Below are positions 1-5,731 of a stretch of 5,892 nt of DNA, piece after piece. Below the pieces are notes generated by a model. The model was not told where the DNA came from and did no database searches. It saw nothing but the letters and a program-made list of their open reading frames with translations. The stretch is from Helicobacteraceae bacterium. GTDB taxonomy: Bacteria; Campylobacterota; Campylobacteria; Campylobacterales; Helicobacteraceae. The position numbers and the translations under genes are program-made. Location: assembly GCA_900770765.1 (NCBI GenBank), contig CAAGLK010000005.1:1-5892 (forward strand), written 5' to 3'. The first letter of the stretch is position 1, and every line of letters begins with the position of its first letter.

Positions 1-774
1 ACGCGTAGTGCCTGCAATATCGCTAACAATCGCCCTATTTTCATGTAAGAGTGCATTTAAAAGCGAGCTTTTACCTACATTTGGCTTACCTATAATACAT
101 ATCTTATAGCCTTCAAATATATTTCTTTTTTGCAACGATTGCTCTAAAAGGCTTTTAAGTGTGCTTAGGATTCCATCTAATTTGCCTTGTAAATTATCCA
201 CTAAATCACTAGGCAACTCCTCATCGGCATAATCTATAAACACTTCACTATGCGCTAAAATTGCAATTAAGCTAGAACGCAGAGATTCGCAAAAGTCTTG
301 CATATCACCGCTTAAATGACGCATTAGCATTGTGTGTGCGCTTTTGCTTTGTGTTTCTATTAATTTTGCTATCGCTTGTGCTTGTGATAAATCAATTCTG
401 CCACCCAAAAAGGCTCTTTTTGTAAATTCTCCAGGTCTTGCTAATCTAGCACCTAGCCTTAAGCACTCTTGCACCACACTTTGTGCGATAAAACTACCAC
501 CATGGCATTGAAACTCCACCACTTCTTCTGTAGTGTAACTATGTGGTGCCTTAAAATATAAAATAATACAAGAGTCAAGAGGTTCGCCATTAGAAAAATA
601 AATTTTTGTAAGCTTTGCATAGCGAGGTGGAATCCTGGAGCAAAATTCCTCTAAGGACATTTTAGCGAGACTTGCAGCTATTTTTAAAGAATCCTTACCG
701 CTTAAGCGTAAAACATTTAAAGAGCTTTTACCATAAGTGGTAGTGGGTGCGATAATAGTGTCAAAATCTAGCAT
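1..774 (-). CDS. mnmE: MnmE (TrmE), tRNA modification GTPase, 3' end cut off by window edge
   Basis: Codons 1 to 258 are present; the rest lies beyond the left edge. MnmE works with MnmG to install the (carboxymethyl)aminomethyl group on C5 of wobble uridine 34 of some tRNAs. I translated this frame by hand. It starts MLDFDTIIAPTTTYGKSS. The N-terminal folate-binding/dimerisation domain (about 1 to 115) carries FKAPHSYTTEEVVEFQCHGG at about 74 to 93, and ARPGEFTKRAFLGGRIDLSQA follows from about 112, both typical of MnmE. After a helical stretch the G domain begins near 219, with P-loop GKPNVGKS at 229 to 236 and switch-I GTTR at 255 to 258. The C-terminal CxGK motif would lie outside the window, so completeness cannot be judged. 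The ATG shares one base with the jag stop (TAATG) and has no clear Shine-Dalgarno sequence, which suggests translational coupling to jag. Family identification is very secure. Confidence 0.96.
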   Translation of the reverse strand, partial: MLDFDTIIAPTTTYGKSSLNVLRLSGKDSLKIAASLAKMSLEEFCSRIPPRYAKLTKIYFSNGEPLDSCIILYFKAPHSYTTEEVVEFQCHGGSFIAQSVVQECLRLGARLARPGEFTKRAFLGGRIDLSQAQAIAKLIETQSKSAHTMLMRHLSGDMQDFCESLRSSLIAILAHSEVFIDYADEELPSDLVDNLQGKLDGILSTLKSLLEQSLQKRNIFEGYKICIIGKPNVGKSSLLNALLHENRAIVSDIAGTTR

Positions 775-795
775 TAATGATAAAACTCATTAATG
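772..795 (-). promoter_or_regulatory. Hairpin enclosing jag stop and mnmE start
   Basis: On the minus strand, arm CATTAATGA (795 to 787) is perfectly complementary to TCATTAATG (780 to 772), with loop GTTTTA (786 to 781). Each arm holds the palindrome CATTAATG, so the site is also a direct repeat with a 16-bp period. The second arm contains the jag TAA and the mnmE ATG. The sequence shows the repeat; that it hides the mnmE start until ribosomes finish jag is inference. The stem is AT-rich (two G-C pairs) and probably only moderately stable. Confidence 0.45.
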
Positions 796-1604
796 ACAAT
801 ATATCTCTCTCCATCTGCATTTAAGCGAAATGATACATATTTATCAGGGAACATTTCTCTTAACTGCTTTAGCGCAATATGTGCTAAGACGCCATCAAGT
901 GGCTTTGTCTGTGCTTTACCTAATGTCTTAATTGTTTCAATTGTAGGCTGTAAATAGTTTGCAATCATTTCCTCTTGATTTTTCAAAAACTCAGCCACCT
1001 CTAAGCGAATCATTAAGCCATAAGCTTGATTAATCCAATTAAAAATCAAATAAGAAATAGCCTTATAGCGATAGCCCTCTTTACCAATTAATAATGCAGA
1101 ATCCTCACCATCTATTTTTATAAAAAGTGTATTTTCATCATAAACAGATATTAAAACTTTATCTAATTTGTAAGGCAAGAAATCAAGCATATTTTGCAAT
1201 TCCGCTTGAGCGGTTTTTGCGATATTTTCTAGCTCATCTTTAGAGTATAGTGCTTTTTTATTTTTCTTAAAATCGCTAGAAATTAAGGGCTTAGAATCCG
1301 TAGCTATATTTGTTTGTATTTGTTTAAAATCGCTTTCTAAAAACTCTTTGGATTCCATTATTTGTGCTTCTTTAGATTCTACTTGTTGCTTAAAATCTTG
1401 TGCTAAAGATTCCGCTTTAGCTGGAATCTTTAGCTTTTCAATCTTTTTTTGAACGCAAATTATGGCTGGCTTTTTACCAAAACCTAAAAATCCACTGCTT
1501 GGATTTTGAATAATTTCATATTCTAAATCCACAACAGAGCAGTTAAATTCCTTCCCAGCGATAATTAATGCATCTTCTAGCGTTACTGCTTCTATTTTCC
1601 TCAT
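774..1604 (-). CDS. jag: Jag/KhpB-type RNA-binding protein (Jag_N, KH, degenerate R3H)
   Basis: This 276-residue cytoplasmic protein has the Jag/KhpB layout. A Jag_N domain (about 1 to 52) contains FLGFGKKPA at 39 to 47. A long charged linker (about 53 to 125) follows, then a KH domain (about 130 to 205) with the RNA-binding loop GKEG at 174 to 177, and an R3H-like C-terminus (about 215 to 276). The R3H signature Arg-x3-His is not intact: His242 is present but the arginine position is Gly238. The linker repeats the triplet DFK at 70 to 72, 92 to 94 and 111 to 113. Family members bind RNA and, in Gram-positive bacteria, affect elongation and division. I recall that the H. pylori orthologue HP1451 was reported to bind and inhibit the VirB11-type ATPase HP0525; whether that applies here is unknown. 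The ATG directly abuts the yidC TAA, and the ribosome binding site AAAGGG (1616 to 1611) lies inside the end of yidC, 6 nt from the start. Confidence 0.93.
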   Translation of the reverse strand: MRKIEAVTLEDALIIAGKEFNCSVVDLEYEIIQNPSSGFLGFGKKPAIICVQKKIEKLKIPAKAESLAQDFKQQVESKEAQIMESKEFLESDFKQIQTNIATDSKPLISSDFKKNKKALYSKDELENIAKTAQAELQNMLDFLPYKLDKVLISVYDENTLFIKIDGEDSALLIGKEGYRYKAISYLIFNWINQAYGLMIRLEVAEFLKNQEEMIANYLQPTIETIKTLGKAQTKPLDGVLAHIALKQLREMFPDKYVSFRLNADGERYIVINEFYH

Positions 1605-3206
1605 TTAATGCCCTTTATGTTTTGCGATTTCTAAGGCTTTTTTACGCTCTAACGATTTATTAATAAGCAATTGTTGTAAAATTGAAAATATATTATTAAC
1701 AAACCAATAAAGCACAAGACCAGATGGGAAAGTAACAAAGAAAATTGTAAAAATTAGTGGCAAAAACTTAAATATTTTTTCTTGCATTGGGTCGCTAAAA
1801 GTTGTCGGTGTTAAATGCTGTTGTAAATACATTGTAGCACCCATTAAAATAGGTAGCACGAAATAAGGGTCCATAATAGATAAATCATTTATCCAAAACA
1901 TCCACTCCGCACCCTTTAGTTCAATTGCATTAAACAAAACACGATAAATAGCAAAAAATACAGGAATCTGCAAAATTAGCGGCAGACAACCACCCATAGG
2001 ATTTGCCCCATGTTTTTTATAAAGCTCCATCATATGTGCTTGTAATTTTTGCGGCTCACCCTTATATTTTTGCTGCAGCTCCTTCATTTTAGGTGCTAAA
2101 TCTTTTAATTTTTGCATTGAAACCATACCCTTATAAGTAAGTGGATACAGCACAACACGCACAATTAGCGTTAAAAGCACAATAGCCCAGCCCCAATTCC
2201 CACATAAATTATAAAGCATATCTAAAAGCAAAAATAAAGGTTTAGCAAAAAATGTAATAACTCCATATTCTACAACATCGGTTAAATCTTTATTTATAGA
2301 TTCTAAAAGCCTATAATCCTTTGGTCCCACATAGCCACTAAGCTCTAAACTGCCGTTTCCACTAATAAAGGGCATAGGATTCCCACCAGCATTACTTAAA
2401 ACCATTGTTTGCATACCAGATTCACTATAAAGCATTGTTGTATAATATCTATCAGATGCCGCTAAGAATCTAGCGCCAGAAAAATTTTCCTGCCCTACAG
2501 CATCACCATCTTCGATAGTAGTAATAGTGGAATCCGCTTCTTTAACAATAACTCCCTTAAAAACATAAGCCTCATTTTCAACACTAGGTCGCATACCAGG
2601 AGTTATAAAATAAATATAATTTTGCGGAATATTTATCTTTAGCTTATATGCACCATTTGGATAAAAAGTTATGATTTTTTCAATAATTATTCCATCTAAG
2701 TCTTGCTTAAGGGTTAATGTTTGCGACTCTTCACCTAGCGTCAAATGGCTATTATCCGCACTATAAGGTGTGTTTAACGCCTTGTTATTTAGCATAGAAT
2801 CCGCAAAGCGAATTTCTAAAATCTTTGGATTATTTGGATTTGCTATATCATCATTAAATAAAGATAGCAATTGCCCATCTTTTTTATACTTTTCATCCTT
2901 TAAAATAACTTGCGAAATTCTACCTAATCTATCAATTTGATAAGTAAAATTTGTCGCCTCTATCGTAGATATAATAGAATTATTAATGCTTATGGAATCT
3001 TTTATTGTAGTAGAATCTTGTGCTTGTGGATTCTTACTTGTCGCATTTATAGCGTTTGTCTCTATATTTTGCACTTCTTTTGTGGCGTTATTTTCTTTAA
3101 CTTCAGGTTTATAAAAATAACTATAGGGGATAAAAAAAGCTAATGCTAAAAGAACTGCAATTAGGATTCTAGTTTGTGAGCTTAGATTATTAATTTTATT
3201 AAACAC
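1605..3206 (-). CDS. yidC: YidC membrane protein insertase
   Basis: This 533-residue YidC is close to the usual length for Gram-negative family members. It inserts and folds inner-membrane proteins, alone or with SecYEG. TM1 spans about 12 to 31. A low-complexity Asn/Thr/Ser-rich periplasmic linker runs to about 80 and the periplasmic beta-domain covers about 82 to 310. The conserved insertase core carries the remaining membrane segments near 338 to 358, 408 to 427, 447 to 462 and 481 to 512. Arg350, in LIVRVVLYPL, matches the groove arginine of the family. The charged cytoplasmic C1 hairpin (about 361 to 400) is followed by NPMGGCLP at 402 to 409. The short basic C-terminal tail ends in KGH. 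The start is GTG, supported by AAAGG 6 nt upstream and by the family N-terminus. The neighbouring yidD is its usual partner. Confidence 0.97.
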   Translation of the reverse strand: MFNKINNLSSQTRILIAVLLALAFFIPYSYFYKPEVKENNATKEVQNIETNAINATSKNPQAQDSTTIKDSISINNSIISTIEATNFTYQIDRLGRISQVILKDEKYKKDGQLLSLFNDDIANPNNPKILEIRFADSMLNNKALNTPYSADNSHLTLGEESQTLTLKQDLDGIIIEKIITFYPNGAYKLKINIPQNYIYFITPGMRPSVENEAYVFKGVIVKEADSTITTIEDGDAVGQENFSGARFLAASDRYYTTMLYSESGMQTMVLSNAGGNPMPFISGNGSLELSGYVGPKDYRLLESINKDLTDVVEYGVITFFAKPLFLLLDMLYNLCGNWGWAIVLLTLIVRVVLYPLTYKGMVSMQKLKDLAPKMKELQQKYKGEPQKLQAHMMELYKKHGANPMGGCLPLILQIPVFFAIYRVLFNAIELKGAEWMFWINDLSIMDPYFVLPILMGATMYLQQHLTPTTFSDPMQEKIFKFLPLIFTIFFVTFPSGLVLYWFVNNIFSILQQLLINKSLERKKALEIAKHKGH

Positions 3207-3212
3207 GGACGA

Positions 3213-3217
3213 CCTTT
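3213..3217 (-). promoter_or_regulatory. Ribosome binding site fixing the GTG start of yidC
   Basis: AAAGG on the minus strand (3217 to 3213) lies 6 nt before the GTG at 3206 and overlaps the yidD TAA (3218 to 3216). This supports GTG as the true yidC start and suggests that terminating yidD ribosomes feed yidC translation. Confidence 0.7.
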
Positions 3218-3572
3218 ATATATTTTTTATAACATAACAATATATTTGCGAATTCAAATTGTATTTTCTAGGGACTTGGAATCTAATTTTTAAACTTTTA
3301 ATAGGAACTAGCCAATACTTAATAGCACAAGGCTTTTTAAAAAATGGTTGCATTTTTAAAATAGTTCTTGGGTAAGCCACTCCACCGCTAAAAAACTGGT
3401 TACAGCTTAAAATTCTTTTAATAACCTTAAGTGTTGCAATAAATGGATTATCAAAAAAATAAATTTGTCTCGCATATTCAGAGCAACTTGGATAATATCT
3501 ACACTTTTGCCCGAAAAATGGTGAAAAATATTGATAGAAAGAAATTGCAAAAATGCTTATTTTTTTAATCAT
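3216..3572 (-). CDS. yidD: YidD membrane protein insertion efficiency factor
   Basis: This 118-residue protein belongs to the YidD family, small proteins that attach to the inner membrane through an N-terminal amphipathic region and help YidC/Sec insertion. The family core is clear: FYQYFSPFFGQKCRYYPSCSEYA (about 12 to 34) with the CxxxPxCSxYA signature, then LKVIKRILSCNQFFSGGVAYP (about 48 to 68), corresponding to the usual KRILRCHPW..GG segment. The usual basic WH after the second cysteine is replaced by QFF. After about residue 70 comes a tail of nearly 50 residues, rich in Lys, Ile and aromatics and containing WLVP, beyond the core seen in many bacteria. I recall a similar tail in H. pylori HP1449. 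The ATG is preceded by AGGG (3582 to 3579), which overlaps the rnpA TAG, with 6-nt spacing. It lies 9 bp before yidC. Confidence 0.93.
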   Translation of the reverse strand: MIKKISIFAISFYQYFSPFFGQKCRYYPSCSEYARQIYFFDNPFIATLKVIKRILSCNQFFSGGVAYPRTILKMQPFFKKPCAIKYWLVPIKSLKIRFQVPRKYNLNSQIYCYVIKNI

Positions 3573-3580
3573 AACAAGCC

Positions 3581-3910
3581 CTAAGATTCCACAATTAAGC
3601 CTAAACGCATTAAAGCATATTTATAATTGTTCCGCAATGTCTTATAAGGCACACCATCTAACCCATTTTTCGCTAACAAAATCATATCCCCATTTTTTAA
3701 ACTTAACATAAACTCTCTATAAACACTTCTTAAGCGTCGTTTAACTAAATTCCTACAAACAGCATTTCCAACCTTTTTAGAAACGCAAAAACCAATCCGC
3801 TTCCTACCTTGTGCTTCTTCTCTAAAAAATAATACAAAATGAGAGTTATGCCACCTTTTTTGGCTATTATAAACACGATTAAAGTCTTTTTGTGTGTTTA
3901 GAGTAACCAA
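3581..3910 (-). CDS. rnpA: RNase P protein component
   Basis: This 109-residue basic protein is the RNase P protein subunit, which binds the catalytic RNA and helps it remove 5' leaders from pre-tRNAs. Family marks are F10 and VY near the N-terminus (DFNRVYNSQKRWHNSHF), KKVGNAV at 45 to 51 and the RNR-type motif RNLVKRRLR at 53 to 61. Length is normal. The first codon is TTG at 3910. Upstream in frame to the first stop (TAG at 3952 to 3950) there is no ATG, GTG or other TTG, and the next internal ATG (residue 68) would remove the active core, so TTG is the only conventional start giving a full-length protein. No purine-rich ribosome binding site precedes it (TTGGTGTTGTGGC). Weak initiation would keep RnpA far below L34 made from the same transcript; that is inference. 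It lies 31 bp after rpmH. Confidence 0.95.
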   Translation of the reverse strand: MVTLNTQKDFNRVYNSQKRWHNSHFVLFFREEAQGRKRIGFCVSKKVGNAVCRNLVKRRLRSVYREFMLSLKNGDMILLAKNGLDGVPYKTLRNNYKYALMRLGLIVES

Positions 3911-3941
3911 GCCACAACACCAATAAAAACAAATATAAAAA

Positions 3942-4076
3942 CTATATAGCTAATCTCTTTCTACCCTTAGCGCGTCTTGCATTAATTACTCTTCTGCCAT
4001 TTTTTGTCTGCATTCGCACTCTAAAACCATGTGTTCTCTTGCGTGGAGTATTATGTGGTTGATATGTTCTTTTCAT
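3942..4076 (-). CDS. rpmH: Ribosomal protein bL34
   Basis: I found this 44-residue gene by hand translation. The protein begins MKRTYQPHNTPRKRTHGFR and ends with RRAKGRKRLAI, the standard L34 layout of a KRTYQP start, RTHGF and a very basic C-terminus. The PHNTPRK stretch is what I recall from Helicobacter and Campylobacter L34. It is a component of the large ribosomal subunit. The ATG has a good ribosome binding site, AAGAGG (4090 to 4085), 8 nt upstream. It is the first gene of the rpmH-rnpA-yidD-yidC-jag-mnmE run. In many bacteria dnaA lies next to rpmH, but here the upstream neighbour is a biotin carboxylase gene, as expected for lineages where the origin has moved away. Confidence 0.98.
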   Translation of the reverse strand: MKRTYQPHNTPRKRTHGFRVRMQTKNGRRVINARRAKGRKRLAI

Positions 4077-4099
4077 CTTTAAAACCTCTTAAAAAAATT

Positions 4100-4119
4100 A
4101 AAGGCGGAATTTTACCTTT
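4100..4119 (-). terminator. Weak hairpin with flanking poly-T, possible terminator of the carboxylase gene
   Basis: On the minus strand AAAGG (4119 to 4115) can pair with CCTTT (4104 to 4100) around a 10-nt loop, followed by AA and then seven T residues. A T-run also follows on the plus strand. The 5-bp stem is short for an intrinsic terminator, so it may only attenuate read-through from the carboxylase gene into rpmH, or do nothing. Confidence 0.25.
4109..4114 (-). promoter_or_regulatory. Candidate -10 element of the rpmH operon promoter
   Basis: TAAAAT on the minus strand (5 of 6 to TATAAT) lies 32 nt upstream of the rpmH ATG, in the only gap able to hold a promoter for the operon. Upstream is AT-rich sequence (AAGTAAAAAAAGG) without a convincing -35, which is normal for sigma-70 promoters in Campylobacterota. 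A start near 4102 would leave a leader of about 25 nt including the AAGAGG site. It overlaps the loop of the weak hairpin at 4100 to 4119. Confidence 0.45.
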
Positions 4120-4137
4120 TTTTACTTAAAACTAAAT

Positions 4138-5562
4138 TTATTTTTCAAAAGCACTCACAATAGCACTTGCAATAGCCGCTACAATATCGCTTTCATCATT
4201 TATTATCTCTGGTGGCATTAGTGATTTTGCCTTTTTTTCTAAATATGAAGTATCAAAGCTGCCTCGCCTAAAGTCCTTATCGCAGCAAATATTTATTAAA
4301 AATGGAATCGTAGTTTTAACGCCCCTTATTTTAAACTCATTTAATGCCCTCTTTAGCTTATTTACCGCTAAGTCATAGCTTGTAGCTCGCACAATTAGCT
4401 TTGCAATCATAGAATCATAAAATGGCGGTATGCTAAAGTCCTTAGAAATATAGCTATCCACACGCACAAAAGGCCCTAGCGCTGGATAATATGAAGTGAT
4501 TTTCCCAGGATTTGGAATAAAATCATTATGAACATCTTCAGCATTTATCCTAGCTTCAATAGCATAGCCTTGGATTTGCACATCACTTTGTGCTATATCT
4601 AGGATTTCGCCACTTGCTATGCGGATTTGCCGCCCTATTAAGTCTAGTCCGGTAATTTCCTCTGTTACGCCGTGCTCTACTTGAATCCTAGTATTCATCT
4701 CCATAAAATAAAAGTTATTATCATCATCTAATAAAAACTCCACCGTGCCCGCATTTGTGTATTTTGCCGCCTTTGCCGCTGCTACTGCTACCGCTCCCAT
4801 TTTACGCCGTAAATCCACACTCATAGTAGGGCTTGGTGCTATTTCAATTAGCTTTTGATGGCGTCTTTGAATTGAGCAGTCTCGCTCAAAAAGATGAATC
4901 ACATTACCATAATTATCCGCTAGTATTTGAAACTCAATGTGGCGAGGATTCTCCACATATTTTTCCATAAAAACATCTTCGTTTTTAAAGAAAGTCATAG
5001 CCTCTCTCTTACAAGCCTCAAAGCTAGATTCAAGCTTACTTTCATCCCACACGACACGAATTCCACGCCCACCGCCACCACTACTTGCCTTTAAAATCAC
5101 AGGATAGCCGATTTTCCTAGCGATTTTTGCTATTTCATAAGGGCTTAGGGCATTTAGCGGCTCAGTGCCGGGGACGACTGGGATTCCATTATTTATCATT
5201 AAATTTCTAGCGGCATTTTTATCGCCCATTTTAGCTATAACGCTAGAATCTGGCCCTATCCACACAAGCCCAGCTTCTTTAACTTTCTTCGCAAATGCCG
5301 CATTCTCGCTTAAAAAGCCATATCCTGGGTGAATCGCCTCTGCTTCTGTCTCTTTGGCCGCTTGTATTATTAAATCCGCATCTAAATAGCCTTTAAGCGG
5401 ATCCTCGCTTATTAAATGCGTATGAGTTGCCATTTTTACATGCATACTATCTCTATCAGCTTGTGAGTAAATCGCCACGGATTCCACATTTAAGTCATTA
5501 CAAGCCCGAATAATCCGCACAGCAATCTCGCCACGATTTGCAATTAAGATTCTTTTAAACAT
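4138..5562 (-). CDS. accC: Biotin carboxylase subunit (AccC family), probably pyruvate carboxylase subunit A (PycA) type
   Basis: This 474-residue enzyme carboxylates biotin on a partner carrier protein using ATP and bicarbonate. The N-terminal domain (about 1 to 111) starts MFKRILIANRGEIAVR. The ATP-grasp region carries Lys115, Lys158, the glycine loop GGGGRGIR (162 to 169), His208, RDCSIQRRHQK (227 to 237), Glu275, Glu288, Asn290, catalytic Arg292 and Glu296. The C-terminal domain (about 333 to 442) has Arg338. All catalytic positions look intact; the usual EHPVTE reads EHGVTE. Compared with the roughly 450-residue AccC of fatty acid synthesis, it has a tail after FDTSYLEKK (436 to 444). 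Its MATHTH/LKGYLD region also differs from the YADAKICIGG form I recall in Helicobacter AccC. This fits the separate PycA subunit known in Campylobacter, which makes oxaloacetate with PycB. The symbol given is family level. No accB or pycB is adjacent. The ATG follows GGAG by 5 nt. Confidence 0.92.
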   Translation of the reverse strand: MFKRILIANRGEIAVRIIRACNDLNVESVAIYSQADRDSMHVKMATHTHLISEDPLKGYLDADLIIQAAKETEAEAIHPGYGFLSENAAFAKKVKEAGLVWIGPDSSVIAKMGDKNAARNLMINNGIPVVPGTEPLNALSPYEIAKIARKIGYPVILKASSGGGGRGIRVVWDESKLESSFEACKREAMTFFKNEDVFMEKYVENPRHIEFQILADNYGNVIHLFERDCSIQRRHQKLIEIAPSPTMSVDLRRKMGAVAVAAAKAAKYTNAGTVEFLLDDDNNFYFMEMNTRIQVEHGVTEEITGLDLIGRQIRIASGEILDIAQSDVQIQGYAIEARINAEDVHNDFIPNPGKITSYYPALGPFVRVDSYISKDFSIPPFYDSMIAKLIVRATSYDLAVNKLKRALNEFKIRGVKTTIPFLINICCDKDFRRGSFDTSYLEKKAKSLMPPEIINDESDIVAAIASAIVSAFEK

Positions 5563-5584
5563 AAAAACTCCAAATTTTTTAAAA

Positions 5585-5615
5585 ATGATACTTTAATTTT
5601 TTCTAATTTTTGCAA
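5585..5615 (-). promoter_or_regulatory. Candidate promoter of the biotin carboxylase gene
   Basis: On the minus strand TATCAT (5590 to 5585, 5 of 6 to TATAAT) lies 22 nt before the ATG. TTGCAA (5615 to 5610, 4 of 6 to TTGACA) is 19 nt further upstream, a slightly long spacing. The intervening DNA is almost pure A/T. A start near 5578 would give a leader of about 16 nt containing the GGAG site. The match is modest in such AT-rich sequence. Confidence 0.35.
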
Positions 5616-5638
5616 CTTTTAAAATAGATTTGCAAAAA
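5607..5638. repeat. 9-bp perfect inverted repeat upstream of the carboxylase gene
   Basis: TTTTTGCAA (5607 to 5615) is repeated in inverted form as TTGCAAAAA (5630 to 5638), separated by 14 bp that include the palindrome TTTTAAAA. It lies 45 to 76 bp upstream of the carboxylase ATG and overlaps the candidate -35 element, where an operator could sit. It could also fold as an RNA hairpin at the end of the upstream transcript, but no clean T-run directly follows the second arm. The rest of the 169-bp gap (5563 to 5731) holds no gene I can support. Confidence 0.4.
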
Positions 5639-5731
5639 CACCGCTTTATTTGCCCTTATGTAGCATTTTTACACAACTTAAGATTCAACAATTTGCGATT
5701 CCACATCCATAACTCCGCACTATGCAAACCG

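Noticed and set aside
194..202. DnaA-box-like TTATCCACT
   Set aside because: It is a single 8-of-9 match to TTATCCACA inside mnmE coding sequence, with no second box or AT-rich unwinding region. Helicobacter boxes also differ, so there is no sign of an origin.
2937..3143. 68-codon open frame on the plus strand
   Set aside because: It lies wholly antisense to the low-complexity linker region of yidC, has Ile/Cys/Tyr-rich non-protein-like composition and no family resemblance, so it is a shadow of yidC.
3911..3941. T-rich gap between rpmH and rnpA considered as terminator or promoter
   Set aside because: There is no inverted repeat and no good -10 with spacing; it is better read as an operon spacer.
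5643..5664. Possible terminator hairpin GCAAA...TTTGC on the minus strand upstream of the carboxylase gene
   Set aside because: The stem is only 5 bp before a mismatch and is not followed by a T-run, so it cannot be told from chance.
5678..5710. 10-codon minus-strand frame (MDVESQIVES) after GGAG
   Set aside because: The GGAG is only 2 nt from the ATG, the peptide is very short, and its resemblance to the end of the upstream gene comes only from shared GAATC motifs.
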